A stretch of DNA of 64,000 bases from Alkalibacter saccharofermentans DSM 14828 (GCF_900128885.1 NZ_FQTU01000001.1:62001-126000); one strand, 5' to 3'; shown: positions 52,009 through 61,955, counted from the stretch's first letter. The notes: a model not told the origin generated them from the sequence alone. Program-made: numbers and translations.

Positions 52009-52036
52009 ACTTATAACTTAAAACTTATAACTTAAA
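52009..52036. repeat. 14-nt tandem repeat before rocD
   Basis: ACTTATAACTTAAA occurs twice in a row, ending one base before the GGGGGG ribosome-binding site of rocD. Each unit contains a TATAAC. Confidence 0.85.
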
Positions 52037-52050
52037 AGGGGGGCGTTAAA

Positions 52051-53244
52051 ATGCAGAAAATAATATCAGAAACTGAACGTTACAGCGCAAGAAACTACCA
52101 CCCACTGCCCGTCGTTCTGGCAAAGGGCGAGGGAGTATGGGTCTGGGACAAGAACGGAAAGAAATATTTAGATATGCTGGCTGCATATTCTGCCGTCAAT
52201 CAGGGTCACAGACATCCTAAGATTATTCAAGCGGCGAAAGACCAGATGGAAAGGATTACAATTACATCTAGAGCATTTCACAATGACAAAATGGGCGAAT
52301 TTCTAAGCCTGTTGTGCGACGTGACAGGGTTCGACAAGGCGCTTCCCATGAATACCGGTGCAGAAGCGGTTGAAACAAGTATAAAGGCAGCGAGAAAATG
52401 GGGCAACAAGGTTAAAGGAGTAGCTGAAAACAGAGCTGAAATCATTGTCTGCGACAACAACTTCCACGGCAGAACAGTGACGATTATAAGCTTCTCAAGT
52501 GAAGAACAGTACAAAACCGGATTTGGGCCCTTCACTCCCGGATTTATTAGCGTGGAATTCGGAGATGCACAAAAGTTGGAAGAGGCTATAAGCGAAAATA
52601 CAGTGGCCTTGCTTATAGAGCCGGTTCAGGGAGAAGGGGGCGTCATAGTCCCTCCAGAGGGCTATATGAAGAAGGTGAGGGAAATCACAGAAAGACACCG
52701 TGTCCTTTTGATTTTCGATGAGATACAGACAGGGCTAGGCCGCACTGGAGAGCTTTTTTCCTATATCCATGAGAAGATAAGGCCGGATATGCTGATAGTG
52801 GGCAAGGCTCTTGGTGGAGGCGTTTATCCTGTATCTGCTGTTTTATCAAGTGAAGAGGTAATGGGGGTTTTCAAACCAGGAGACCATGGATCAACTTTCG
52901 GCGGGAATCCTCTGGCAAGCGCTGTAGCGACAGCATCAATAAAAGTAATTCTGAATGAAAAATTAAGTGAAAAATCAAAGGAAAACGGCAGGTATTTTGC
53001 CCAAAGGCTTAAAGAAATGGAGTCTCCAATGGTTAAGGAGATACGTTCAAGGGGTCTAATGATTGGTATCGAGATAAAAAAATCCTGCGGTACTGCAAGA
53101 AAATACTGCGAGCTGTTGCTGGAGGAGGGAATTCTCTGCAAGGAAACCCATGATCAAACATTGAGGTTTACGCCGCCTCTTATAATAGGAAAAGAGGAAA
53201 TAGACTGGGCGGTGGGAAAAATAAAAGATGTACTTTCAAGGTAA
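52051..53244 (+). CDS. rocD: Ornithine aminotransferase
   Basis: 397 residues, class III PLP aminotransferase. ERYSARNYHPLPVVLAKGEG and the YSAVNQGHRHPKI and NTGAEAVETSIKAAR motifs are typical of RocD rather than ArgD; IFDEIQTGLGRTG and VGKALGGGVYPVSAV follow, with the PLP lysine at 252. It moves the delta-amino group of ornithine to 2-oxoglutarate, giving glutamate semialdehyde for proline/glutamate metabolism. GGGGGG lies 7 nt before the ATG. The N-acetylornithine enzyme ArgD is the main alternative, but no arginine genes are nearby. Confidence 0.9.
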   Translation: MQKIISETERYSARNYHPLPVVLAKGEGVWVWDKNGKKYLDMLAAYSAVNQGHRHPKIIQAAKDQMERITITSRAFHNDKMGEFLSLLCDVTGFDKALPMNTGAEAVETSIKAARKWGNKVKGVAENRAEIIVCDNNFHGRTVTIISFSSEEQYKTGFGPFTPGFISVEFGDAQKLEEAISENTVALLIEPVQGEGGVIVPPEGYMKKVREITERHRVLLIFDEIQTGLGRTGELFSYIHEKIRPDMLIVGKALGGGVYPVSAVLSSEEVMGVFKPGDHGSTFGGNPLASAVATASIKVILNEKLSEKSKENGRYFAQRLKEMESPMVKEIRSRGLMIGIEIKKSCGTARKYCELLLEEGILCKETHDQTLRFTPPLIIGKEEIDWAVGKIKDVLSR

Positions 53245-53274
53245 AACAAAGTTGCAATCATCCAGTCCCTTGCT

Positions 53275-53303
53275 TTGCATGGTCTATCTCTAAGTGGTAT
53301 AAT
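53275..53303 (+). promoter_or_regulatory. Strong promoter of the DNA methyltransferase gene
   Basis: TTGCAT (53275-53280), 17-nt spacer, TGG then TATAAT (53298-53303), an extended -10. The gene therefore has its own transcript start rather than relying on rocD. Confidence 0.82.
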
Positions 53304-53334
53304 TAAACTTCAAGTATATTTGCGAGGTGAACTA

Positions 53335-55335
53335 TTGAACTCATTTGATGCTGTAAAAGAGCTTTTTGATTATCTGGGCAAGAGTAGGTCTGATGAATTT
53401 TCTCCAGATCTGCTTATAAAATCCATGCTGTATAAATTTCTGTTGGAAAATGGGTATTTAACAAAAGGATTCAGCAAAAACATTTTTAATGATTTTACCT
53501 ACAAAAACATACTCGCAAGATGGGAAATAGAAGCTCATTGTTCACTTGAGGAATTAACAAACAAAGCAAATGTTACAGAAATAAAATTTTGCACAGATTA
53601 TATTTTAAATGGACCCAGTCTGAAAAACTGCGATCCGGCACTAATAGGACTGGTATACGAAGAATTATCAGAGACGGAAATAAAGAAAAAGAGCGGCAGG
53701 TTTTACACTCCTGGCGCTATAATCGACTTGATGATAGGCTTTTACCCTCAAAAGTGGAGTTATCCCTGCAAGGTATTGGATCCTGCATGCGGAAGCGGCT
53801 TTTTTTTGTCAAAGGCATATGACAAGATGATGGAGTCGGGGCTGAGACAAGGCTTTGAAAAAGACAAGGTTCACCACAACTTGCTCCAGGACATGATTTA
53901 TGGAATGGACTTAGACGAAAAAGGCATCTTCATATCCTCCCTAGTCTTAAGCCTTAAATCTAAGATATACGTACAGCCCAAGAATCTCATTGCAGGGGAT
54001 TTTCTCACCGACAATTCATCATGGAAGGGCTTTGACCTCATTGTGGGAAATCCTCCCTACATTGGGCATAAACAGATGAACAGAGAGTATTTCAAGGTCC
54101 TAAAAGACAAGTATCACGACGTTTATTACGACAAGGCTGATATATCCTACTGTTTCTTCAAAAGAGGATGGGAAGTCTTGTCAGAGGGTGGATTGTTGAT
54201 ATTCATCACGTCCCGTTATTTCTTGGAAGCCCACAACGGAAAAGGATTAAGGGGTTTTATTGCAAATAATTTCAAAATCGAAAAAATCATAGACTATAAC
54301 GGATATAGAGTCATGCCAGGGGCAAAAGTCGATCCCCTAATATCTGTTTTGGCCAAAGGTTCGCCTAATGGCAATTCATTCAGCGTACACAAATACAAGG
54401 GTGAAAGAATAAGCAGGCTGATCCATCAACGAAGCAATGATGGTGATTCAACAGAAAACTTTGAGATTTTCAACATATTGCAACAGGATCTGGATAAAAA
54501 AGGCTGGAGCCTCATAGATAGAGCAAGCAGGGATGTTATCTTAAAGATCACATCAAAAACTGACACCACAATATCAGATGTTTGGGACAGTAGACAAGGG
54601 ATAATAACAGGCTGCGACAAGGCTTTTGTTGTCGATAATTTGGAAAGTCGCTTATACGACAAGGTGATAGTCAAGCCTTGGATAAAAAACAGCGACATAA
54701 CTCAGTATGAAATAAGACAAAATAATAAATATCTTTTATATACAGATCTATTAGAGGATGCAAGTGATCATCCCCAGTTAATGAAAAGGCTATTGCCATA
54801 CGAAGCAAGGCTAAAGAACAGGAGGGAGTGCAAAAAAGGAATAAGACCTTGGCACCACCTTCAATGGGGCAGAAGTCATGAAAACTTCACGGGAGATAAG
54901 GTTGTATATCCTTATAAATCTCACAAAAACAGGTTTGCTGTAGACACCAAGGGCTGTTATTTCAGCGCAGATGTCTACAGCTTCAGATTAAAGCAAAACA
55001 CTTTTGCTTCCCGTGAATTTTATACTCTGCAAGCTGTTACGGCACTGTTAAATTCAAGCCTGTACGAGTTTTACTTTAAGGCTATAGCAAAAAAGCTGGG
55101 GGAGAACCTCTACGAGTACTATCCCAATACAGTGGGAAGGTTGAGGCTGCCAAAGTACGATCCTGAATTTTTCAAGAGTCTTCATTATTACCACGAATCC
55201 ATACAAAATTCGGAGAATGAAGAAGCTTCACTTAGTCTAAAAGAAGATATAGATAACTACATATTTGATTACTTCAGTATCGGCAAGGCAGAGAAAGACC
55301 TTATTGAAAGGAGAATAAAACTTGAAAAGTTATGA
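53335..55335 (+). CDS. Solitary adenine-specific DNA methyltransferase (Eco57I/TaqI type)
   Basis: 666 residues from TTG 53335, five nt after GAGGTG. The first ~120 residues are helical and unassigned; the N6-adenine methylase core has KSGRFYTPGAIIDLMI, SAM motif I DPACGSGFF at 149-157, an acidic motif II (MDLDEKGIF) and catalytic NPPY at 239-242; FITSRYFLEAHNGKGLR follows. The C-terminal ~270 residues look like a TaqI/Eco57I-type target-recognition domain (KNSDITQYEIRQNNKYLLY, then WHHLQWGR). No PD-(D/E)xK nuclease motif is evident and no restriction gene is adjacent, so it is probably an orphan methylase; a type IIG enzyme would normally be nearer 1000 residues. It overlaps the threonine aldolase gene by 14 nt. 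Confidence 0.85.
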   Translation: MNSFDAVKELFDYLGKSRSDEFSPDLLIKSMLYKFLLENGYLTKGFSKNIFNDFTYKNILARWEIEAHCSLEELTNKANVTEIKFCTDYILNGPSLKNCDPALIGLVYEELSETEIKKKSGRFYTPGAIIDLMIGFYPQKWSYPCKVLDPACGSGFFLSKAYDKMMESGLRQGFEKDKVHHNLLQDMIYGMDLDEKGIFISSLVLSLKSKIYVQPKNLIAGDFLTDNSSWKGFDLIVGNPPYIGHKQMNREYFKVLKDKYHDVYYDKADISYCFFKRGWEVLSEGGLLIFITSRYFLEAHNGKGLRGFIANNFKIEKIIDYNGYRVMPGAKVDPLISVLAKGSPNGNSFSVHKYKGERISRLIHQRSNDGDSTENFEIFNILQQDLDKKGWSLIDRASRDVILKITSKTDTTISDVWDSRQGIITGCDKAFVVDNLESRLYDKVIVKPWIKNSDITQYEIRQNNKYLLYTDLLEDASDHPQLMKRLLPYEARLKNRRECKKGIRPWHHLQWGRSHENFTGDKVVYPYKSHKNRFAVDTKGCYFSADVYSFRLKQNTFASREFYTLQAVTALLNSSLYEFYFKAIAKKLGENLYEYYPNTVGRLRLPKYDPEFFKSLHYYHESIQNSENEEASLSLKEDIDNYIFDYFSIGKAEKDLIERRIKLEKL

Positions 55336-56359
55336 TTATAGAAGCGACACCATCACAAAGCCCACGGATAAAATGAGAAAAGCGATGTATGAAGCCCAGG
55401 TGGGGGACGATGTCTACGGAGAGGATCCCACAGTAAAAAGGCTTGAAGAGCTGTCCTGCAAAATATCTGGCAAGGAAGCTGCCATGTTCGTTCCAAGTGG
55501 GACTATGGGAAATCAAATAGCTGTTAAGGTGCACACATCTCCCGCAGATGAAATCCTTCTAGAGGAAAACTGCCACATACACTGGTATGAAGGAGGGGGC
55601 ATAGGTGCAATCAGCGGAGTCGTGAGCAAGCTGATAAAATCAAAAAATGGGATAATGGATATAGATCAAATAGAAAGGTCTATCAGAGCCGATGATATTC
55701 ACTTTCCCCATACTTCACTTATATGCATGGAAAACACCAACAATAAATGCGGGGGAACTGTAATGGACCTTAACTCCATGAAAGAGGTATATTCACTTGC
55801 CAAAAAGAATGGCATAAAGGTTCATCTGGATGGAGCTAGAATATTCAATGCCGCCGCATATCTGGGCGTATCTCCTAAGATGCTTATGATGGAGAGCGAT
55901 TCTGTTATGTTTTGCCTTTCCAAAGGCCTGTGCGCACCTGTAGGCAGCATATTGGCCGGGGATGAAGATTTTATAAAGAGAGCTAGAAAAATAAGGAAAA
56001 TGCTGGGCGGAGGAATGAGGCAGGCCGGAATACTTGCGGCTGCAGGCATAATAGCCTTGGAGGAAATGACAGAAAGATTAAGAGAAGACCACGAAAATGC
56101 CAGGATTCTTGCACAAGGGCTTGATAGGATTAAAGGATTAAAGGTAGAAATGGATACAGTTCAGACAAACATAGTGATGTGTGATGTGATAAGAGATGAT
56201 TTAGATTCATACAGGTTAAGAGAAGAACTCGAAAAATCAGGTGTCTATTCAACCGTAATCACTGATAAAAGGCTTAGGTTCGTGCTTCACTATCATATAA
56301 GCAAATCAGACGTTACAGAGACTATTGAAATAGTCAAAAAAACCACTGTTAACCTTTAA
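55322..56359 (+). CDS. ltaE: Low-specificity L-threonine aldolase
   Basis: 345 residues from TTG 55322, eight nt after AGGAG. Fold-type I PLP enzyme of the beta-eliminating lyase family: DYRSDTITKPTDKMRKAM, VGDDVYGEDPTVKRLEE, FVPSGTMGNQIA, HLDGARIFNAA and CLSKGLCAPVGS with PLP Lys201. It splits threonine/allo-threonine to glycine and acetaldehyde, a glycine source linked in function to glyA (50330). Confidence 0.93.
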   Translation: MKSYDYRSDTITKPTDKMRKAMYEAQVGDDVYGEDPTVKRLEELSCKISGKEAAMFVPSGTMGNQIAVKVHTSPADEILLEENCHIHWYEGGGIGAISGVVSKLIKSKNGIMDIDQIERSIRADDIHFPHTSLICMENTNNKCGGTVMDLNSMKEVYSLAKKNGIKVHLDGARIFNAAAYLGVSPKMLMMESDSVMFCLSKGLCAPVGSILAGDEDFIKRARKIRKMLGGGMRQAGILAAAGIIALEEMTERLREDHENARILAQGLDRIKGLKVEMDTVQTNIVMCDVIRDDLDSYRLREELEKSGVYSTVITDKRLRFVLHYHISKSDVTETIEIVKKTTVNL

Positions 56360-56372
56360 GGGGAGTTTATAA

Positions 56373-57704
56373 ATGCAGCAGGACTTTTTCACCAATAATT
56401 TAAAAGATAATCTAAAAAAATCCGGACCTTTGGCAAGCAGGGTTAGGCCTACGACTCTGGAGGGCTTTTACGGCCAGAAGCATATTCTAGCCCCTGACAA
56501 GCTATTATTTAGGATGATAGAGGCAGACAGGATAACATCTATAATTTTGTATGGTCCTCCTGGCACAGGAAAAACAACACTGGCCAGGATCATAGCAAAC
56601 AAGACCAAGTCTAATTTCATTCAGCTCAATGCGGTTACATCCGGGGTTAAAGAGCTGAGAGAGGTTATCGGAAAAGCCAAGGAAGACTTGGGAATGTACA
56701 GCGCCAAGACCATACTTTTCATAGACGAGATCCACAGGTTCAATAAGAGCCAGCAGGACGCCCTGCTACCTGCAGTGGAAGAAGGTACCGTAGTGTTGAT
56801 CGGCGCGACGACAGAAAATCCTTATTTCGAGGTAAATGCGCCCTTGGTATCCAGGTCCAGGATATTTAGGCTCAACAGGCTTTCACCGGATGAAATCCGA
56901 GACATCATGCTCAAAGCGCTAAGGGATAAGGAAAATGGTCTGGGAAGCCTGAATGTAGACATATCGCCGGATGCTCTAAGACATATAGCCCAGGTATCCA
57001 ACGGAGACGCAAGAAACGCCTTAAATGCCCTGGAGCTTGCAGTGCTGACAACGGATGAGGATGAAAATGGAATAATAGCAATAGACATCGACACTGCCCA
57101 GGAATGCATCCAAAAAAGGGTGATCCACTACGACAAGGACGGCGACAACCATTACGACAACATATCCGCCTTTATAAAGAGCATCAGGGGCTCGGATCCG
57201 GATGGTGCTCTTTACTGGATGTCCAAAATGCTCTGGGCAGGGGAAGACCCCAAATTCATAGCAAGAAGGATAATAATATCTGCTTCTGAAGATATAGGCA
57301 ACGCAGATCCAAATGCGCTTAATATAGCGGTTAGCGCTTTTAGGGCACTGGAGATTATAGGCATGCCTGAAGCGAGGTTGACATTGGCACAGGCTGTTAC
57401 CTATCTTGCCTGCTCTCCCAAGAGCAACGCATCTTACATAGGAGTGAACAAGGCGCTGTCAGACATCCAAAACAAGCGTACGGGGGAAGTGCCCATGCAC
57501 TTGAGGGATGCCCACTACAAGGGCGCGAAGTCACTGGGGCACGGAAAAGGCTATAAGTATCCCCATGATTATGAACAGCATTATGTAAAGCAAAGCTATA
57601 TGCCTCCAGGCATGGAGGACGTGATATATTATGAGCCCACTGAGCTTGGCTACGAAAAGGTGCTTAAGGATTATTTAGATAGCACCAAGAACAAAAATAA
57701 ATAG
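56373..57704 (+). CDS. rarA: Replication-associated recombination protein RarA (MgsA)
   Basis: 443 residues, clamp-loader-type AAA+ ATPase. SGPLASRVRPTTLEGFYGQKHI, Walker A YGPPGTGKTTLARII, Walker B FIDEIHRFNKSQQDALLP, sensor 1 GATTENPYFEVN and the C-terminal AARRIIISASEDIGNADP-like tetramerisation segment (FIARRIIISASEDIGNADP). It acts at stalled forks with SSB. AAGGGGAG lies before the ATG. Confidence 0.95.
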   Translation: MQQDFFTNNLKDNLKKSGPLASRVRPTTLEGFYGQKHILAPDKLLFRMIEADRITSIILYGPPGTGKTTLARIIANKTKSNFIQLNAVTSGVKELREVIGKAKEDLGMYSAKTILFIDEIHRFNKSQQDALLPAVEEGTVVLIGATTENPYFEVNAPLVSRSRIFRLNRLSPDEIRDIMLKALRDKENGLGSLNVDISPDALRHIAQVSNGDARNALNALELAVLTTDEDENGIIAIDIDTAQECIQKRVIHYDKDGDNHYDNISAFIKSIRGSDPDGALYWMSKMLWAGEDPKFIARRIIISASEDIGNADPNALNIAVSAFRALEIIGMPEARLTLAQAVTYLACSPKSNASYIGVNKALSDIQNKRTGEVPMHLRDAHYKGAKSLGHGKGYKYPHDYEQHYVKQSYMPPGMEDVIYYEPTELGYEKVLKDYLDSTKNKNK

Positions 57705-57718
57705 AGGGAAGTGAGTAC

Positions 57719-60646
57719 ATGAATTTAAAAATCAACGAGACATACCACGGCTTCAAGCTGGTAGATGAAAAGCATATAGAAGAAAGCAATTCAACAGGGA
57801 GACTCTTTCGTCACGAAAAGACAGGAGCAAGGTTATATTATCTCTCAAACGAGGACGACAACAAGGTTTTTTCCATAACCTTCAAGACGCCTCCTGCAGA
57901 CAGCACGGGTCTTCCCCATATTTTGGAACATTCGGTTTTGTGCGGATCAAGAAAATATCCTGTTAAGGAGCCTTTCGTAGAGCTTATCAAAGGTTCTTTG
58001 AATACTTTTTTAAATGCCATGACTTTCCCGGACAAGACTATGTATCCAGTGGCCAGCAAGAACGACAAGGATTTCGAAAACCTTATGGACGTATATCTTG
58101 ATGCTGTGTTTTATCCAAGGATCTACGACCACAAGGAGATATTTTTGCAGGAAGGCTGGCACTACCATATAGAAGACAAGGATGATGAAATAACCTACAA
58201 TGGCGTTGTTTACAACGAGATGAAAGGAGCTTTCTCAAACCCGGAAGATGTTCTGGGACGAAAGGTCCAGGAGACGCTGTTTCCCGACACGCCCTACGGC
58301 AAGGAATCCGGTGGGGATCCTGATGAGATTCCCAATTTGAAATACGAAGATTTCATTGAGTTCCATAAAAAGTACTACCACCCGTCAAACAGCTTCATTT
58401 ACCTCTATGGAGACGGGGACGTGCTTGCACATCTTAAGTACCTTGACGAGAGCTACCTGTCAGATTTTGACCACATGGAAATAGATTCGAAAATCTCTGT
58501 TCAGGAGCCTTTTGAAGGACAAAAGGAATTTGCGTTTAATTATCCGGTGGGTGAATCTGAAGATCTAAAGGAAAAGACATTCCTTTCCTTGAATTATGTT
58601 ACCGACAGGTGCACAGACGGCGAACTGCACCTGGCTCTTGACATACTCACACATATCTTGACGGATGCACAATCGTCGCCCCTTAACAAGGCTCTGCTGG
58701 ATGCACAAATTGGTCAAGATGTTGGGGGATACTATGACGGCAGCATACTACAGCCTGTTTTCAGCGTGGTTGTGAAGAACTCAGATGAAGATAAAAAAGA
58801 CAAGTTCAAAGCAGTAGTCAAAGAAACCCTGGAAAAACTGGTTAGAGATGGCCTCGAAGAAGAAGTAGTGGAAGGAGCCATCAATATTACAGAATTTAAG
58901 CTAAGAGAGGCAGACCACGGCAGCTATCCTAAGGGTCTGATTTTCGGCATAGAAATCATGGAAAGCTGGCTCCACGATCAAGATCCATCAATACACCTTA
59001 AATATCAAGGTTATATAGATAAAATGAAAAGGGAAGCTAAAAACGGATACTTTGAAAGGCTCATCCAAGAGTACTTCCTGGACAATCCCCACTCAAGCTT
59101 GGTCGTCTTAAAGCCTGAGAAGGCTTTGGCAATCAAGAGGGATGAAGAAGTCAAAAACCACCTTGAAGATGTGAAAAAGAGCCTTGATGAGAAGACCCTT
59201 GACAAGCTGGTAGAGGAAACAAACTGGCTAATTGATATACAAAATGCACCGGATAAAAAAGAAGACGTGGATAAAATCCCGGTCCTTCCGGTATCGGCCA
59301 TTAAGAAAGAACACGAAAAGGTCCCTCTAGAAGTGAGGAATCATAAAAAAGCGGAAATACTGTACCATCAACTCGAGACCAACGGAATAAATTATATGGA
59401 CATGTATTTTGATGTTTCCCATGTGTCAAAAGAGGACGTACCATACCTTTCTCTGCTTACCAGGTATTTGGGAGAAGCGGGGACAAAAAGCTACGATTAT
59501 GTAAAGCTCAACAATGCTATAGAGATACACACGGGAGGCATCGACTTCGATCTTGACATCTACGGCAATGTTGATGATCCCGATGATTTCAACCCCAAAT
59601 TTTCTGTTAAATCGAGAGCTCTTGAGACCAAGACGAAAGAAACTTTTGACTTGATCGAGGAAATGGCCCTCTTTACTAGATTTGATGAGAAGCAGCGGCT
59701 TAAGGAAGTCGTTCAAAGCATCAAGTCCAAAATGGAGATGGATTTTATGACCGTTGGGCACAAGGTGGTATCGGGAAGGGTTATGTCATACCTTAGCGAT
59801 ACCGGCCAGTACGTTGAATATATGGCAGGACTGGAGTTTTACAAATTCATATCTCAACTGTTCAAAGATTTTGAACAGAAATGGGAAGATGCCATGGATA
59901 AGCTGAAGCAGCTTGCCCGGTTGATATTGGATGTAAACGGCATGACCGTCAGCATTACCGGAGGAGATGAAGGATACTCTAGGTTCGCCGATTGTCTCAG
60001 CAGCTTCTACGAAAAACTTTCTGATGTTCCCAAGGAAAAGGCGGATCTTACTTTTAATAAAGGACCTCTCAACGAGGGAATCGCCACCCCCGGTAAAGTC
60101 ATGTACGTGGGGAAGGCTTACAACATCAAAAAACTTGGATTTGACTATTCCGGAGCCATGCAGGTGGTCAAGCTCATCATGAGCACAGACTATCTATGGA
60201 ACAAGGTCAGAGTACAGGGAGGGGCATATGGAGCCTTCTTCTCAATCGGAAGGAATGGATCCTTGTTTATGGGATCATATCGAGACCCGAACCTGTCAGC
60301 TACACTTAATGTTTTCGACAAGGCACACGAGTACTTAAGAAGCTTTGAAGGAAGCGAGGGGGATATGAACAAATACATAATTGGAACCATGAGCGGAGTA
60401 GACACCCCCATGACTCCAGGCATGAAAGGCTCATATTCAACAGGGAATTACTTTAGAAAAGTCACTGATGAAATGATACAAAAGGAGAGAGAGGAAATCC
60501 TCTCGTGTAATATAAAAGACGTAAAAGCAGCAGCTGATATGATCAAAGCGGCCATGGATAAGAATTATCTCTGCGTTTTAGGTGATGAAGGTAAAATCAA
60601 ATCCGAGAAAGAAATTTTCGGCACGATAATAAACATATTCGAATAA
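57719..60646 (+). CDS. M16C family zinc metalloprotease (PreP-like)
   Basis: 975 residues, the length of presequence-protease/M16C enzymes. The inverted zinc motif is H67-I-L-E70-H71 in LPHILEHSVLCGSRKYPVK, with the distal glutamate likely in NEMKGAFSNPEDVL. Two M16 halves and the M16C_assoc linker (about 465-720) form a closable chamber that digests unfolded peptides. No signal peptide, so cytoplasmic. Substrate unknown. GAGGGAAGTGAG precedes the ATG, 14 nt after rarA. Confidence 0.92.
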   Translation: MNLKINETYHGFKLVDEKHIEESNSTGRLFRHEKTGARLYYLSNEDDNKVFSITFKTPPADSTGLPHILEHSVLCGSRKYPVKEPFVELIKGSLNTFLNAMTFPDKTMYPVASKNDKDFENLMDVYLDAVFYPRIYDHKEIFLQEGWHYHIEDKDDEITYNGVVYNEMKGAFSNPEDVLGRKVQETLFPDTPYGKESGGDPDEIPNLKYEDFIEFHKKYYHPSNSFIYLYGDGDVLAHLKYLDESYLSDFDHMEIDSKISVQEPFEGQKEFAFNYPVGESEDLKEKTFLSLNYVTDRCTDGELHLALDILTHILTDAQSSPLNKALLDAQIGQDVGGYYDGSILQPVFSVVVKNSDEDKKDKFKAVVKETLEKLVRDGLEEEVVEGAINITEFKLREADHGSYPKGLIFGIEIMESWLHDQDPSIHLKYQGYIDKMKREAKNGYFERLIQEYFLDNPHSSLVVLKPEKALAIKRDEEVKNHLEDVKKSLDEKTLDKLVEETNWLIDIQNAPDKKEDVDKIPVLPVSAIKKEHEKVPLEVRNHKKAEILYHQLETNGINYMDMYFDVSHVSKEDVPYLSLLTRYLGEAGTKSYDYVKLNNAIEIHTGGIDFDLDIYGNVDDPDDFNPKFSVKSRALETKTKETFDLIEEMALFTRFDEKQRLKEVVQSIKSKMEMDFMTVGHKVVSGRVMSYLSDTGQYVEYMAGLEFYKFISQLFKDFEQKWEDAMDKLKQLARLILDVNGMTVSITGGDEGYSRFADCLSSFYEKLSDVPKEKADLTFNKGPLNEGIATPGKVMYVGKAYNIKKLGFDYSGAMQVVKLIMSTDYLWNKVRVQGGAYGAFFSIGRNGSLFMGSYRDPNLSATLNVFDKAHEYLRSFEGSEGDMNKYIIGTMSGVDTPMTPGMKGSYSTGNYFRKVTDEMIQKEREEILSCNIKDVKAAADMIKAAMDKNYLCVLGDEGKIKSEKEIFGTIINIFE

Positions 60647-60647
60647 A

Positions 60648-61955
60648 ATGATGAAAAAAACGATAAGACAGTTAATATTCATATGGATAGCTTCCCTGAT
60701 GCTGACATCTGTGGCCTTCGGGGAAGGGCGTCTAAATGTAGATATTCCACAAGATAGGGCTGCTCTGGTATACGACGTAAAGTCAGATGAGATAATGTAT
60801 AGTCAAAATAGCCATGTTCGGATGTACCCTGCAAGCACCACTAAGCTTATGACAGCGCTGGTGGCAATGGATTATGTTGATCTGGATGAAAAAGTTGTTC
60901 CGGGAAGGGAAGTCCTTTTTATATCAGCTGACAGCAGCAGGGCAGACCTAGCTTCGGGAAGTGAGATATCCACAAGGGATCTCCTTGCCGCAACTCTCCT
61001 TCCCTCAGGAAACGACGCTGCAAACGCTCTAGCCGTTCATGTGGGCAGGATAGCCACAGGTGATGAAAACCTGGATGCTCAAAGGGCTTTAGAAGATTTT
61101 TTAGAGCTGATGAATAAAAAGGCTGAAAAACTAGGGCTGGAAGGGTCGAATTTTGTCAACCCGCATGGTTTGCACCATGATCAGCACTATACGACTGCTT
61201 ACGACTTGCTTAAGATAACCATGAAGTTTCTTGAGAATGATTATCTTGCCAGCTTGGTATCTAAGGCACATTATAGAAGCGAGGATGGCACTTACGAATT
61301 TTACAATACGAACGTATTTCTTCATGAGAGGCTTGAGGACATATGGTATCTGTACTCTTCCGGAACTAATCCCAATTACAGCCCCTACGTGACCGGAGTT
61401 AAGACCGGTTTTACCAGCATGGCAGGCAGATGCCTGGTTTTCAGCGCAGCTAAGGATGACAAGGAGCTTGTGGGAATAGTATTAGGGAGTGATTTAAACA
61501 ACCTTTACAGAGAAGGGTTCCTTCTAATGGACTCTGTTTTTGAGGAAACGGATTATATCGATACCTTTGATGAGGGAGAAAAGGTAGCTGTTATAGAGGT
61601 GAAAACCGGATATTTCGGAAAGACTCAGACAGCTGCGTTGGTAAATGCAGAAAAAGTTTATTATCTTCTTCCAAAGGAAAGCCTCTCTGATGTGACATTT
61701 GAAATAAATGTTGATGAAAGCAAACTGAAGGAAGTCGACGGCATTTACCATGTACAGACTATGATCGATCCTGGTGATGAAATCGGAACTGTTAGCACCA
61801 TCTACGATGGAGAAGTTCTCTTTGAAAAACCTATTTACGCAAGTGAAGGCTTTAAAGAAATAAAAATATTGCCATTAATATTGTCTATAGCTGCAGCGGC
61901 GTTTTTAACGCTGTTAATTGCAGCCGTAATTGTAAGAAGAATGGAGAAAAGATGA
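60648..61955 (+). CDS. D-alanyl-D-alanine carboxypeptidase (penicillin-binding protein, S11 family)
   Basis: 435 residues. A signal peptide ends near residue 25 (SLMLTSVAFG). The S11 active site is complete: SxxK at STTK with Ser63 and Lys66, SGN at PSGND, and KTG in GVKTGFTSMAG. A C-terminal beta domain is followed by a membrane segment (ILPLILSIAAAAFLTLLIAAVIV) and RRMEKR, an anchor. It trims pentapeptides in peptidoglycan. Similar to DacA/DacF; the subtype is not resolved. Starts 1 nt after the protease gene without a clear ribosome site, so translation is coupled. Confidence 0.93.
   Translation: MMKKTIRQLIFIWIASLMLTSVAFGEGRLNVDIPQDRAALVYDVKSDEIMYSQNSHVRMYPASTTKLMTALVAMDYVDLDEKVVPGREVLFISADSSRADLASGSEISTRDLLAATLLPSGNDAANALAVHVGRIATGDENLDAQRALEDFLELMNKKAEKLGLEGSNFVNPHGLHHDQHYTTAYDLLKITMKFLENDYLASLVSKAHYRSEDGTYEFYNTNVFLHERLEDIWYLYSSGTNPNYSPYVTGVKTGFTSMAGRCLVFSAAKDDKELVGIVLGSDLNNLYREGFLLMDSVFEETDYIDTFDEGEKVAVIEVKTGYFGKTQTAALVNAEKVYYLLPKESLSDVTFEINVDESKLKEVDGIYHVQTMIDPGDEIGTVSTIYDGEVLFEKPIYASEGFKEIKILPLILSIAAAAFLTLLIAAVIVRRMEKR

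Larger units (their letters stand above)
51563..52050. other. 488-nt repeat-rich non-coding gap between glyA and rocD
   Basis: The only gap above 300 nt. In order it holds the glyA terminator, a 119-nt foldable element (51610-51728), a second copy of one of its arms (51756-51773), three 11-nt tandem units (51790-51822), two CAATTGTTTAAC copies (51843-51854, 51876-51887), two TTCCTGAGAT copies (51911-51920, 51950-51959), and a 14-nt tandem repeat (52009-52036). A weak rocD promoter, TTGGCA (51987-51992) with TATAAC (52012-52017), is possible but the 19-nt spacing is poor. No gene is convincing on either strand. Confidence 0.75.

Noticed and set aside
52009..52036. Tandem repeats as a CRISPR or mini-array
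   Set aside because: Units are 11-14 nt and contiguous, with no spacers and no cas genes.
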